Counted from the first letter of the stretch, positions 37,501 to 50,109 are shown. The stretch: DNA of 64,000 nucleotides from Sphagnum compactum (GCA_965153455.1 OZ234499.1:5900515-5964514); one strand, 5' to 3'. The notes: generated by a model not told the origin, from the sequence alone. A program made the numbers and translations.

Positions 37501-37990
37501 TGTTTGTGTTTATTCATCATGCTTTGATAATTTGTGAATACATCATAACAATTGGGTGAAATTTGGATATAAGAAGCCAACTACTCTAAGAATTGTGACT
37601 TTATTGGGTATCGAAAAGCATAATATGCTTAAGATCACGATTGACAAATCAATTTTTATTTTAAATTTTTTTATTAACCCATAAATATATTTTCAAGCAT
37701 TTTTTAAAAATCCTTTTGATAACATTGTCTTGAAAGTGCTTTTGGTTAATCCATACTCATCAAACTCATTTCAAATTTTGTCAAATGTTTCCATAATACA
37801 TTAGCAAAATTATTGTAAAAGCTCATCCAAAGTGTTCAAACTTTTACTTAAAGTAACCATTTATCACAATGAAAAATCAAATAGTTCTCCTACAAGAGAT
37901 GATGAGAATGCAAGATTGAAGTTGGTAACTAAGAAAAGCCTACATCAACTAAAATGTCAAAGATCAAAGAACACAAATGACCGCATGTAG
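34600..37990. other. AT-rich gene-free stretch between CEP162-like and SRA genes
   Basis: No frame above 69 codons and no domain. A near-perfect AT palindrome (about 34637-34665, AATTAATT ... AATTAATT) and GATAACC/GGTTATT motifs at 34590-34830 are the only structures. I searched it by eye for SET or pre-SET fragments on the minus strand and found none. Confidence 0.5.
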
Positions 37991-38335
37991 CATACATTCA
38001 CAGGTGAGAGCCTAGCAAAAACACACCTTGAAGGTTGTTAAGTTGCCACCAACAGTTTGCTTCTGAAGAGTGCACTGGAAAGAGGCAGAGGCAGAAATTA
38101 GACAGGTCTGAGTGAGCAATGTCAAGGTCACTGTGCCTTCTTCCTGAGGTTACAGTAAAGCAAAATGGGGATGTAAGAGATGGAGGAAAATACATTTGCA
38201 AATGGGAGGGCATGATGAAGTTCAGTTCCACCACCGCATGTCGCCTTGCCTTTTCTCAAACAGAGGTAGGCCTCTATAGGCACACACAGATTCAACTCCA
38301 TGGACTCAACTCGAACTACCTACTTAAATGAGGCC

Positions 38336-41300
38336 TCACAATTCAATTTGTCGGACATTGACTTCCTCAATAGGTGCACTAACCTGCAGTGGAATGGGAG
38401 CCAGATCAATCTCGCGAAAGTTCCATGCATGCTCTGTACATCCATTCAAGCATGGTGGGATTGGAGGCTGATTCCCAATCCTTTCTAAGCCAAATTTGTA
38501 CACTAGAGTGCCACTACTGCCTGGTGAATGTTCCCTGTGAATGATCCTGTACAAACCATCATACGTATAACCTATTGTTTTGCCTTTGGCACTGGAACCA
38601 CCTCCAGAACTGTGAGCTCTGATTAACCGTACTGGTAACCCCCGATCATAGTTCATGCATAAGGCCCTGTTTCCTTTCTCATATTTCTGGTCCACGGTGA
38701 CTTGTGAGGACTGTGAGCGGTCCGGTCGGCCACCTTGTCCACAATATAAAACCCTGTAACCCTCATCAATATTATCTGAATAGAAGCCCTTCGGACAAAT
38801 TACAACAGCTGTAGCTGTAGGAATCCCATCAACAGGATGAGGACCATATGCAATTCCAACATTCGGTAAGTGATGTAATCCAACAACAGCCATCTCATGC
38901 CGGTATGTGTATATATCACCAATCTCAATACCAGGAACTTCGCCAAGTATCAATTTTGGAAGCTTCAATTCGTCTTTCACCCTATTGTATGCTTCTATAT
39001 CAGCCCGGTTACGCCCTACAATTGGCAAGGGTACCAAGGGATTCTCTGGGTGATTTTGTGCCATTGATGCCATTTGAAAATGCAATTCATCTAACTTGCA
39101 TTGCCGAAGGTGTTGACTGTACGATCTCAAAGTGCTCAACACGATGTCTCTGTCTGTACTCAATGTACTGTCTGCAGGAACCATACCATATAGCAAGATT
39201 GAGACCAATCTTCAGCACAATGTCCAAATTGAAAAGACCTTCATATCATCAACCTGGACCACTTCCCAAAATCCTACCTAGCACAATGGCACCCAAAGAG
39301 ATGAAATCCAAAACACCAAAATCTTCCACACTTGTTCAACAATCCTAACAAAACTCAGAAGAAGTTATTCATTATCTACAGTAGCAAAACTCGAAGGCCA
39401 GCATTCTGAAATATTTCAAAGGTCACACAAGACCACAAGCTATTAAAATGGAAGAATACTGCAGCCCTCTTTTTCTGCAGTCATGGACAGATGTGTAAAT
39501 GTTTTATGATCTGTTTGCCACAAGCAATTGCAAAGTTCACAAAGTCAAAACACACAATTATGCGGAAGTAACTTCTTGAAACTCACATTTTCAGTCATGA
39601 CTTTAGCTCCACCAAATCAAAAAACCATGACACCAGGAAGACAAGACTTACCATTGTACTCAGTCTTGATAGGTACTACCTGCACAGAATGCTCCATGTA
39701 CGTTGGTATCTGTATTCCGTTCACACTGGGATTCCTGTCAACTGGCAATCCACCATCTGTTGGTCCCTTTGTTCCTACGCAACTCGGTCTACTAGCAATT
39801 GGCAACCCACTTGCACCTGAAAAAATCCTATCATCAAGCTTAAGGCATGCAAATCTGACAGAAACCAGCAAGAAGATACTATGCATAAAAATAATAACTG
39901 TGTTTCTGGTTTTTAGTTGTTAGAACAGTGAAATAAGCATGTCACAAGACTTGTCTTCCTTGGTCCCAAAGGCTGATTTATGGGTTCTGCTTAAATTATA
40001 CTGAAAGTGGGATCACCTTCTGCTGGCATGACTAATCTGGACACAATAAGGAACAACTGACCCCACTGGGTGGGAAATAGCAGTTTAAAGTATTTCCCAA
40101 TGAAACTACAACTACTTTCAGCCTAGCTTCCTTCACCAAAGCATAAAATGAAAAAAACCATAACCCTGACAACCTTGGCCCATCATACTTCAACAGGCTC
40201 AGCAACTGGTGGTTTAACTTGTTCCAGCACACGTAGATTACAGACAAGCTTACTTCACCTACAGTTTACAAAAAGCAACTTACCCATAGCTGACTGTGGA
40301 ACCATCTGCAGAGAACATCTCTCTTGTGCAGAAGTCACTCCAACTCCCACTGCAAAAGAAAAGTTCAATCAGTTTTCTGTATATCCTTGCTGCAAACTGA
40401 ATCAGGATTCCTCATGGGATCAAAAAGGCCCATTTCTCATGTAACAGAATATCAAATTGGCTACATTAGTATAGGTTGAGTATAGTCCAGGATTCATGCA
40501 AGTCACTATTATGAGGCAGCAAACTGCAGTGGAGTATTGTGAGTCCCTCAGGGTGTGGAAACACCTATCCAACACTGGCATGTGCTTTCTAGGAACAATT
40601 GCACCATTGCCACTATCAGCATTCATATGCAGTGATGGAGAGGCCTTCCTCACAGGCTAGAAATCAGGTAACTTCTAATGTGTTTCAGCACCTTTAGAGC
40701 CTCATTTAACTATCCCCTGATTATTACCAAGGTCTGGCCATTCAATTGGAGTGTATTCACAATTCATCGTGCACATATCTACTTACTGGCCTTCAACGAT
40801 CCTGCTGAAATCCTGAATCCTTGGAGGGACTCCTTAAACTGCTTTCGCAGTACTGCCAAGTGGCTCCTCTGCTTCCCATGGTGGCTATCTTTATTCACTC
40901 CCAATGTAGGTCTCATGTCACTCCTCGTGGCTTGAGTTGGCCTCGAATATAATCCTGCTTCTTGAATGTTTTGTGGTATTTGTGCAAAGGGCATGGGATC
41001 TGGATGTTGGAAGCCCCCAGATGCTGTTATCGAGGACAGGACAAACTCCCCTTCCTCAATTTTGTCATCTCTTACTCCTTCCTCTTCTTTTACATTAGCT
41101 TCCCCCTTGCCTTTACTCATACCAGTCTCCACCTTTGTCCATTCCAATCCCAGTACCCCCTCATGAATGTGATTTTGAGGGCCTGGACTTGCCTTCCTGT
41201 CAGACACCTTTACACTCTCATCACCCTCACCATCAGAGTCCAATACTATCACAAAACTTGATAAATCCCCCATATTCTGGATCGAGGCTTCCTTACTGGC

Positions 41301-43072
41301 TCTACAATCAAGATCTGGCACCTGCATGTCTGCCTCACATTTGATTACCTTGGTATGGAGGACACTGGCTTCACAGGGCTGCTCAAATGGCTTCTCACAA
41401 AGCTGCTCTGAGGGTTGCCCCATGGACAGCTCTGGAGGCTGATCACACATATCAACATCATGGGTATCAAGGCATATTGGGCTCCCTGGCTCCTCAGATA
41501 GAGCTTTCAGAAGCCCTGTAAGATCTCCACAGTTCTCTCCATCAGCATCTTCCCATCCTGTGTGCCGACTAGGCACATCATGCTCACTAGCTACAATTCT
41601 CTCTTCCAAGTCAAATTGCTGATTCACAACCTCCACATTTTCTCTCTCTGAAGTCTGCTGCTCAACAGGTGCAGCTATGTCCAGGACAGCTGAGTCTGAC
41701 ACACTGCAGCCAAGTCCTGGATGTCCTGGCATCAAATAGCCTTGCTCTCCTAGTGCCTTGATATCCCCAACAAGTGAGTCCTCCATTGCATGCACTTTGA
41801 TTGCATCTCCTTGATGTTGGAAGAAATGCTGATTCAAGAAAATCAAACTGTTAGTCACCTCAACAGCACCCTCCCCCCAAGTCCCATCAATCTGACCACA
41901 TCAAGCTGGCCGTTAGTGCCTTATGATAACTGAAATAGTTCCTAGAGATGAGGTCCTGAGTAAAGCAGAAAAGTCATTGAACCACTACAGAGACTATCTA
42001 TTACAAAGGCTACAGAGGGACCAAGTTGCATAATTTTAAAAATGAAATGCAGCTCACCTGCAAGAGAGCATCAGGATACACACGCCTCTGAGCATGCTGC
42101 CAAGCTGACAGAGTTGACCTTACAGCCAGAGCACTGGCAGAGGCATCAATATTGGGCCCAACAACAGCTGCACCTGAAACAAGCACTTATGTAATTGATA
42201 AATTTACAAGATGATTAATCCTTTACAGCCTAATCCATATACTTACTTGTCTTCCAAGACCAAATTACAGCAGAAAGCATACAAGCACTATATACCATGC
42301 TGGTCACTGTAACAAAATGCTAAACATCCTCTGACAACATTCCTCTCTAGGGAAGGAGCATCAGAGCAGTGAACCATGCTGCCACTGCAGCTTTTGGAAG
42401 CTCCAACAACAATAACAAAAGAACACGGTTCCACTGAATTCCTGATTTCTCGCTAAAGAGATAAGCGGCTGGATCCATGTTTATCTCTTGAACCAATTCA
42501 TTCCTACAGATCTGAAGACTGAATGAGGATTCTGAGCAGACACAACTGCGTGTGATCTCCGCGGTTTGTTGGAGCTCCTTTAGAAGCATAATGTCCAGGC
42601 CAGCTTATGCGCAATGAGTTTCGTTGAAATGGGTCTGGCAGAAACATTGCTAACCTGGAGGTGGTGGAAGTGGGGGTCCTAACCCTGACGCCCAGTTAGA
42701 CGCCGGCGGAGGTCTGAATACGACGCCAGACGAGGGTGTAGTAGTAGTAGCTCCTCGTGCACAGCTGCATCCCAGACCTAGAGGAGCTCCTTTAGAAAGA
42801 GAATGTCCACAAGCTCCAGAGATCGGACCGCCTGCTGCTCCTGTAACCCTAGGTGGCTGAACACAAGAAGCTCTGAAAATCTGAGCAACTTCAGAGAATG
42901 GTGAAGAAGAAAGAGCTACAGTTGCCGGGAACGCAAATTGTGGAGGCAGAACGCTAGCGATTGTTACTGGATACTGTAGCATCCCTTGATAAAATTGCAG
43001 AGGCAGAGAAGCAGAAGCAGCTTGAACTCCGGGAACGGCCGACGACGAAGATGCCGCTCCCTCTCCCACCAT
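38336..43072 (-). CDS. SRA (YDG) domain protein related to SUVH, no SET domain seen
   Basis: Exons 42655-43072, 42058-42173, 40787-41828, 40284-40349, 39652-39816 and 38384-39171 join in phase (865 codons). The start ATG at 43072 begins MVGEGAASSSSAVPGVQ, a proline/serine-rich tail typical of SUVH N-termini. The long third exon is acidic and probably disordered. The last exon carries a full SRA domain: GIEIGDIYTYRHEMAVVGLH, then GYRVLYCGQGG, YEKGNRALCMNY, GYTYDGLYRI and GTLVYKFGLERIG. SRA domains bind methylated cytosine by base flipping. Canonical SUVH proteins continue into pre-SET, SET and post-SET; here the frame stops at 38336, or is spliced at CTGCAG|GTTAGT to a small exon 38027-38074 that soon stops. 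The product would be a methyl-DNA reader without methyltransferase activity, or a truncated gene. Spacing to the next gene leaves only AT-rich DNA. Confidence 0.85.
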
Positions 43073-43900
43073 TATGCGTCAAAAATGATTTGAAAACGTA
43101 CAGGACTGATGATCTCAGTCGTTTAACGCTCCAAATTACTGAACTCTCTCCTCCTCCTCCTCCTCCTCCTCCTCCTCCTCCTAGAGCGAGCTCGCCGTGA
43201 CACAAGCATAAAAACAACAAGATATGAACCAACAATGTCTCGCCGATTCGCAACTTGTTCCTCCTTCTACTCATGGATTACAGAAGCCGTCACAGAAACA
43301 CAAAAAAATAGACAAATCTAGGACTATCTCCAACCCCACTCTAGATCGTCGACTGCTAGAAAGCCATACCATTCAACTGACCCAACAAACAAACCGGATC
43401 ATTGCTTCTAAAGGTACACAACAACTGACACGAGAGAAGACAACAAACTAACACAAAACAAACAAAGAAACAACCAACCAAACCAGAAAAAGAAAACAGG
43501 AATTTCTTAGAAAACAAAAGACGCCGTAAACCGACTGAGCAAATCTAACTAGATATGATGCACGCGAAAAGAGAAACAGTAAAGCAATCGAGCCAGAAGA
43601 GAAGCGATCACAACAGGCATAAAGCACGGACGGACGGAGGCAGTGGAAGTGGGTGGGAGGATCTGGAGACGACGCGGAGATCTTGAGCGTTTAGAGATTG
43701 ATTGCCCGTTGAGCGAGAGCGGTAGGTGGTGGCCACAAAAGCAGAAGGAGAAGAACAAACAAACAAACAGCAGTGCTGCAGCAAACCCTAGAAAGCTTTA
43801 TGGGATTGGGTAGGTGGTAGAAGATGAAGAGCTGCTGCTACTGATGATGATGATGATGAGAGGCAGAGTGCGCTCTCCAAATTTGTTTTGCTTGTATTTT
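43073..43900 (-). promoter_or_regulatory. 5' UTR and promoter region of the SRA gene
   Basis: CpG-containing, GC-richer DNA extends from the ATG to about 43900 and then drops to AT-rich sequence. A (CCT)n tract at 43149-43182 becomes a GGA-repeat purine run in the transcript leader. AAACCCTAG-type motifs (43782-43790 on the plus strand) are common near plant promoters. The transcript start was not determined. Confidence 0.45.
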
Positions 43901-46500
43901 GGCGCGCAGGCAAGGCAAGGCAAGGCCCGGCCCAAATTGTAAGTAAAAAAGTAGACCTAATTTTCTTCTTATTCTGTGACTTGTTTTCTAAGGACGACTT
44001 TAGACGAGGGTCTAAGGTCCAGGGACCAATGAATTCAAGCAATCTTATTGGTCAAAAGCTTTAAATTGGTCCCAACGCCTTTAGACAAGGGTCCAAGACC
44101 AACAGTCGCAAATTGAGGCTAAACCTACATGGCACCTGTTTTGGAGGGAAAATCAATTGGTTCGGACCCAAACAAAACAGTGCTAAAAGGAGAGCTCCTG
44201 ATTTGGAGAACCAAGAATCAGGCTAGGGACCAAGGTATTGTCCCAACTCAAGGATTCAATTTGCTTCAAATCAGTCCAAATTGGTTCTTAGGAAATTGGA
44301 CCCCAGGTCTAGGAAATTAGAACTTGTAGATTCTTAAATCTTGTAATAATTGTAAATATTTCAATACAAATGATAAATCATTTGATTTTTTTGACAAAAT
44401 GAAAATTAATTTAATGTATGCCAAAAAATCGTTCGTGTATTACAATATAAAACAAATTGCACAAGTAATGTACACCAACTATGTCTGTAAAAAATTATTA
44501 CACATTGAATTGTTAGTTCATTCGAGATATCTAAGAAAACAAATTCAAACCACCAAATCCACTAATCCCATTGGTCCCCCAAAAAAAAAAAAATAAATAA
44601 AATCTTCAGGCACACAATCTTCAGACAATATTGAAATGTTAATATAGGCTCATAGTTCACGGCCGTGCCACTAGCCTAGGCCAAAAAACTGGCAAAGAAC
44701 ATAGGTAGGCAACAAAATTTCTTGCAGCCAGCCATTGAGGTGAAACAACATGCACCTTGGGCTCAGGTTTTTCTTCTTTCAGGGGAGACTGGAGTTTTTT
44801 TTGTTCTCGATGTGTTCTCATGGAGTTCCCACTTGTGTGTAAGTGAGGAAGAAAAAACCTTTGTGGTCATTGAGTTTGTTGGAGTTAGGACATCATTCCA
44901 TTAGACTCTTTGCAATTGCAGATTTTTGTAATCACAACAACTTTCCATTATATTCATCTTTCAAGTAGTTGTTCTCACAATCATTTCATAGCATAGTATA
45001 AACATTGATCAATTGCAAGAGTTGTGAAGGCTTTGAGTCAAACTGTTGTGACTCACATACAATGACAGACGTCCTTCTTTTCATGACAACACGTGTTCTT
45101 AGACCTCTTAACATGATTAATTACATATTTTCACCTCCCATTGCAGTTGCAGCTCTCCAATGGAAAGTGATTGTCTGTGCAACAAGAAACAAGGCCCTAT
45201 GTCAGTGGCTTTTCCATTTGTATACTCTACCTACTACCTTGTTCGGCACTTCTCTGCTGAATATTTATTTATTTATTTTAAAAAGCAAGGTTTGGTCATT
45301 TTAATTTTAATTTTTCAGAATTTCTGCAATTGGGGAATAAGTATGCAAAATACATTTTGTATTGTGCATTTGTAATAATAACCCAATGGTTTTCAATTTT
45401 CGTCAATTTTAACAAATATCAATAAAATTTTCAAATTTTTTTTGGCTGGACCTTTTGTAAATTATTTTTTGCCACTATTATTATTTTATTTTTTATTGCA
45501 ATTCTTTCCAAAGGTGGGCTCATGTATGTCTTTGCTGCATTGTTACTTCTTTGCAACATTGTTATTTTAACTTGCTCTCAGAGGACGGTGAGACGGGTAC
45601 CTAGAATTGGACTAGTAACGGATACCAGAACTACCCCCTTTTAAAAAATGGCCATTAATATTTAAAACAACCTCTTCCACATTTCAAGTGGTGAGTTTTT
45701 TAGTCAAAAAAACCATTTCCCCCTTTTTGACTCAAGAAAGATTTTATCATACAATGTCCCCATGGGCCACAATTTATGACTCCTCTCGCCTAGGCCAAGG
45801 AATGGATTTTTGGGAAATTTGGTGTTCCCAAATATATTTCCATATGGTTCTTTCTTGTTCTCACCAAAGTGCCCAATGTTTATTTATTATGTTCCCAATT
45901 TGTTCCTCAAGTTCCCAATAGCACACTTTATCCCAAATGTTTTGCCAAAAATCTTGTAAACTATTATAGGTAGCCCAAAAGAGAAATTACATAATGGCTA
46001 TTTTGAGAGTGCCAAAAAGTTGCCCACCACACTTACATTATGAGGCCATGTGGAAAGGTTCTATTTTAGGTGTCTAGCAAACCAAAGTGGGTTATTTCTT
46101 TTGGGTGGTGAACCAATCAAAGAGGTCCATCATGACCAAAGGAAAAAAAATGTTTTGACTATCCCCCCAACTAATTAATACTAATTATATTAACATAACA
46201 TCATGCAAAAAATATTTTAGCATACAATTGGATTTCAATTTTTTGAAACCTCAACTACATTGAATATTTAAGTTTGAATTGTGCACCTAAAAGCTATCCA
46301 TAAAGTCGGTAAAACATAATAGCAAAACCATTGATGAAACAAACCTTGGGTTTCATTGAAACTAAGGAGGATAGTGAAAATACATAATAGGACCACACCA
46401 AAGGGAAATAACACAAGAGCAAAACTCAAATCTCCTCCTAACCAAACTTGGCATTCCTTGTGTTTCCTCTTGTTTCCTATGTTTTGGTAAAATGAGAGCT
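43901..46500. other. No gene recognised
   Basis: Mixed AT-rich DNA. A short diverged direct repeat (GACTTTAGACGAGGGTCTAA at 43994; CCTTTAGACAAGGGTCCAAG at 44079) is visible. Otherwise only short open frames and homopolymer tracts occur. Confidence 0.4.
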
Positions 46501-46509
46501 ACTTGAAAT

Positions 46510-46833
46510 TTGTTTCCATTTGGACATATGCCAAAAATTGGAGTTTTGCGATTTCGATTTCGAGGTGTAAGGAAGGAAATTTTTTTGGAGGTTCTCAATA
46601 TTGAAAGTTTGTCAAAAAGAAATCATTTTCTCTATGATTTGGAGGTTTGCAAGTCTAATAGTGGAACACAATCGGAGGTGTGTGAGTGTGCATGTGAAAT
46701 TTTCTCACTTATTGTTGAGCAACTTCATAAGGCTTCATCTAAACAATTAGCAAGTGTCCTCATCCTAGGTCCAATGCACTTTCTCCCTCCTCACATTGTT
46801 TTTGGGGCTTTCTCTTTGCTTGTTAGGTGTTAA
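46510..46833 (+). CDS. Uncharacterised 107-codon open frame, doubtful
   Basis: A frame with moderately protein-like composition (KIGVLRFRFRGVRKEIFLEV, then ASSKQLASVLILGPMHFLPP). It has no recognised domain and no splice or promoter support, and it lies 250 bp from dispersed repeat X, so a transposon-derived fragment is more likely than a host gene. Confidence 0.2.
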   Translation: MFPFGHMPKIGVLRFRFRGVRKEIFLEVLNIESLSKRNHFLYDLEVCKSNSGTQSEVCECACEIFSLIVEQLHKASSKQLASVLILGPMHFLPPHIVFGAFSLLVRC

Positions 46834-47084
46834 GATGGCCTTGTGAAAGGTTGTTTACAAGGAGTGGAAGCATTAATGCACTTTTGACAATCTTGTGAGA
46901 AAATGTAATGGTTTGGAATTCCTTCTTTCTAGGTCTTTCATCATGTGGCTCAATGCACAAATCAACAATGGATGTACAATCCTTTTTTCTTTCATCCTTT
47001 GAAAAGATGTATTTGTCTACAAGTATTTCATAGGGCTAAAGCTTGATGAAGTAGTCAACACCACAACTTTTGTGACTATTTGTT

Positions 47085-47375
47085 GGCCTTGCCTACCAAG
47101 GCAAGGATCTTGTGTTTAGATTCATTGTAGTGTATAGTAGCTTAAGGGATTTTGGCTCCTAGGTAATAATAGGTCTATTTTTATATGATGATTTTTGAAA
47201 GATGATATTTTGGCTTGTGTTGAAACTTGAGATTAGTTATAGAGTCATAATATTTTGAAGGATTTTGGTTTCTTTGAGAGGTTTTTTGGAAGATTATATT
47301 TTTTGCATGGCGAAATATTTGAGTTTCCATAATTCTTCTTTTGCCTTAACATACTTTTTAATGTAAATGGCAAGG
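47085..47375 (-). repeat. Dispersed repeat X, copy 2
   Basis: Reverse-complement counterpart of 14700-14970, with the same terminal hairpin CCTTGCCT-ACCA-AGGCAAGG (47087-47106) and the same fossil peptide on the minus strand (KKYVKAKEELWKLKYFAMQK). The copies are diverged by substitutions and small indels, so the insertions are old. Confidence 0.65.
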
Positions 47376-48119
47376 TCATAGTGTGACACACCCCTTGTTC
47401 TCTTTGTGTGAAGTGAAGGTTCGTGGATGAGCAAAATCAAAGGTCTACTAAAAGGGTGTGTTTCAGGATGTAGGTTTCTCATTTGTTATTGAGAATTTTC
47501 AACTTGTAGGTTGCAAATTGTGACTATGGGGTTCAATTTGTTTAATTTAAGTTCAAAATGGGAGAAAAAACAATAAGGAAACCAAGATGGCACTCCAATA
47601 AATGAACAAGCTAATGAGAAACAAATGTTAGAAAATAATATTAGGAAAAAAAAAGTTACGAATGACTATCGATTTTGGGAATAGAGTTTTAAAACATTAA
47701 TTGGAGCATTTTGTGATTGTAAGCCTCTCCCGTGACATTAAGGGTCTTTTTATTCAAAACCGCATTCTATCCCCATTCTATCCATCTTCATAGGTTTATT
47801 ATTTTCAACATTTTCACAAATAATATAAGTAGTGTAGTTTTTTTTTTTTTCTTTTTTTTCCTTTTTTTCCCTTTTTTTTTTTGTGTGGAACCTGCCCAAG
47901 GTAGTCCCCTATGTAGGCTTGTTTCAGCAATGGAAAGGGGGATCCCTGTCAAAAGGAGAAAGAAAAAGAAGCATTTCAAAAGGCTCAAAAGCCACTCAAT
48001 AATGTTGAAATTTTAACATCTTTATTCCTTGGATTTTCTAAATGTCACTATAATTTAGTGTAATTGAAAATTTCTTGTTTGAGGAGGTTGCCCGTAATAC
48101 CTGGGCTGGTTCGGCACCG

Positions 48120-48260
48120 AGGCGCTTTTATTATTATTATTATTATTTCATCTACTTTTGGCAGTAAAAATAATAATATTTTACAATTACGCATTATACT
48201 AAATAATGAAGCTAGTGTGTTTGAGAGTTTCTTTCAGATTTTCAGCATGGCAGGTACATA
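48120..48260 (+). repeat. Dispersed repeat Y, copy 2, beside a (TTA)n tract
   Basis: Counterpart of 20866-20990 in opposite orientation. It is preceded by GCGCTTTTATTATTATTATT, a TTA microsatellite that could be the tail of a retroposed element, and before that by GGCTGGTTCGGCACCGAGG (48096-48114), vaguely B-box-like but not a match to GGTTCRANYCC. Confidence 0.5.
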
Positions 48261-49459
48261 TTTTTCAGAATGTTTTGGCAAATCCAAAAATAATTAATTA
48301 TTGCCTAACCAGCCTATGTACTAGAGTAATCTCGCACGACGTACTTTACTTGCATTTGTTTTGCCAATTTGTCATTGACCCCATGAATGGCTAAATAGAC
48401 ATGATAATGTTTTTATATTTGTGGCATTTTGTATTATAAGTGCAACGGTTTTCAAAGTTTTTCCGTATATTGTAATGGGCTTTGCCTTTGTGAGGCTGAG
48501 GTTATTAGAACTGCCCCTTTGGTATCAGGGCGGATCTTAGGGTTGATACCCAAAATTACCAACAAAAATCAAATACCCAATGTTATATATATATATATAT
48601 ATGTCCATAGTTGTCATTTCTTTTATAAAGTCATATAACCGTTTAGGAATCCATCGGTTCTTTGCCGGTTCCTTCATGAAACCAAATGGCTTTATGAGGT
48701 TTTTGAAATAACTAGAACCGGTGGTTCTTTGATTCTGATTTTTTTTTTTCAAATATCCAAAATTGATGATTATTTAATAAATCAATTAACCACACCCCCA
48801 CACTAGTATTTACTAGTTGCCCTTGTTGTCATTGACCCATGAATGACAAAATGGCCATGAAGGTGTATTTATTTTATTGACATTGTATCAATTTATAAGT
48901 GAAATGGTTTTCCAAGTATTTTAATATATTGTAATGTGAACTTTGCCTTTTTGTCTCATAAAAACTTTTAGTTTGGTTATTACTTAATATGTATATAGTG
49001 TTGTATTTAGTAACCACACTTATATGAAGTCTTTGTAATCTCCATTATAAGTGAAACATTGAAAACAAAACATGGTGTTCTAGCTTACACAATAATCTAA
49101 TGTTTAATAATTTCAAAATAATGAATTTCATAAAAACGATATATGATCATTTTATGTGCTGATAAGTTGTGTCAAGATCATTTGAATTACAAGTCCTTAA
49201 CACCAACCATACCGGAGGCAACAAATGTGTGCATTCCAAACATCGTTTTAAGCAACCAACCTTTTGTTTCCTTCTAGAGAAGGTACCATATTGCACTTAC
49301 ACACCTTGTGAATATACATCATCATCATCTCTTTGCCAATACTATAATAATGCTTTTCAATTTGTGGCTTAGTTGAAGTTGAGGTAGACAAGGCAAATTC
49401 CATTTGAATTGGTTATGCACTTTGGATTGAGTGGTCTTGCAAGTTAACATTACAATAGA

Positions 49460-49906
49460 TGAGTGTTGTGACCCGTGGCTACGCCACTCCAGCCACCCGT
49501 GGCACCTCACCCGGCCCCCCGCAGTGGCTGCCCTGGCCGCTGTTTTTTTTGGCCTCTCTGAGGACCTCGTTTCAGGACCCTAACGACGGGTTTTCTCTCT
49601 GAGGACCTCGTTTCAGGTCCCCAACGACGAGTTTTCTTTCTGGGAACCTCGTTTCAGGTCTGTCTCGAGGTCTGGACCAGGTACTGAGATTCTCGATTCA
49701 GGTCTTTTACCGAGGATTCTGGCCACTTCGGTTCAGGTCCTCGAAGGTTTTGAGGACCTCGCTCGTTTCAGGACCTCGTCTTGTTTTTCTTCTTCTTCTT
49801 CTTGGGATGTGGTTTAGGGGTTTAAGACAGACAGACGAACAGACGGGATCTGGGTTTCAGGACCTCGATAGACAGACAGACACCACGTTTGCTTTTATAT
49901 ATAAGA
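49460..49906 (-). mobile_element. Helitron-like non-autonomous element, copy C
   Basis: On the minus strand it begins A|TCTTATATATAAAAGC, then GTGTCTGTCTGTC (5' end at 49906), and ends near 49460. A hairpin GTGGC-TAC-GCCAC (49475-49487) lies eleven bases inside that end. The terminal tetranucleotide reads CTCA instead of CTRR, presumably mutated. The interior carries the motif GGACCTCGTTTCAGG at 49562 and 49603 and a variant at 49645 (41-42 bp apart), shared with copy B. No coding capacity. Confidence 0.6.
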
Positions 49907-50107
49907 TATAGGATTATGCTTTTATATATAGGATTATATGTGCCATGGGTGTTGATTTTGTGCCCTGGTTATCACCTCACCTATCCTATTTTGCCATCTA
50001 CTACAGACCAGCTCCACAGGGAACGGGCAGTGACTGGAAGAATCTTCCAGGCACTGCCCAATTTTTGTCCACACAGACAGACACCACGTTTGCTTTTATA
50101 TATAAGA
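49907..50107 (-). mobile_element. Stacked fragments of the same Helitron-like family
   Basis: Two more 5' termini of the family follow copy C: TCCTATATATAAAAGC ending at 49933, and TCTTATATATAAAAGC, then AAACGTGGTGTCTGTCTGTG, ending at 50107. The 3' end of these copies is not clear. The arrangement suggests tandem or nested insertion, or rolling-circle read-through. Confidence 0.5.
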
Positions 50108-50109
50108 TG

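Noticed and set aside
34600-37990. Hidden SET or pre-SET exons of the SRA gene
   Set aside because: No cysteine-rich or SET-like frame seen on the minus strand; sequence is AT-rich and stop-dense.
48096-48114. B-box-like GGTTCGGCACC suggesting a tRNA or SINE
   Set aside because: It does not fit GGTTCRANYCC and has no A box at the right distance.
14700-48260. One large inverted duplication linking 14-21 kb with 47-48 kb
   Set aside because: The two repeat pairs are each inverted but keep the same order, which a single inverted duplication cannot give.
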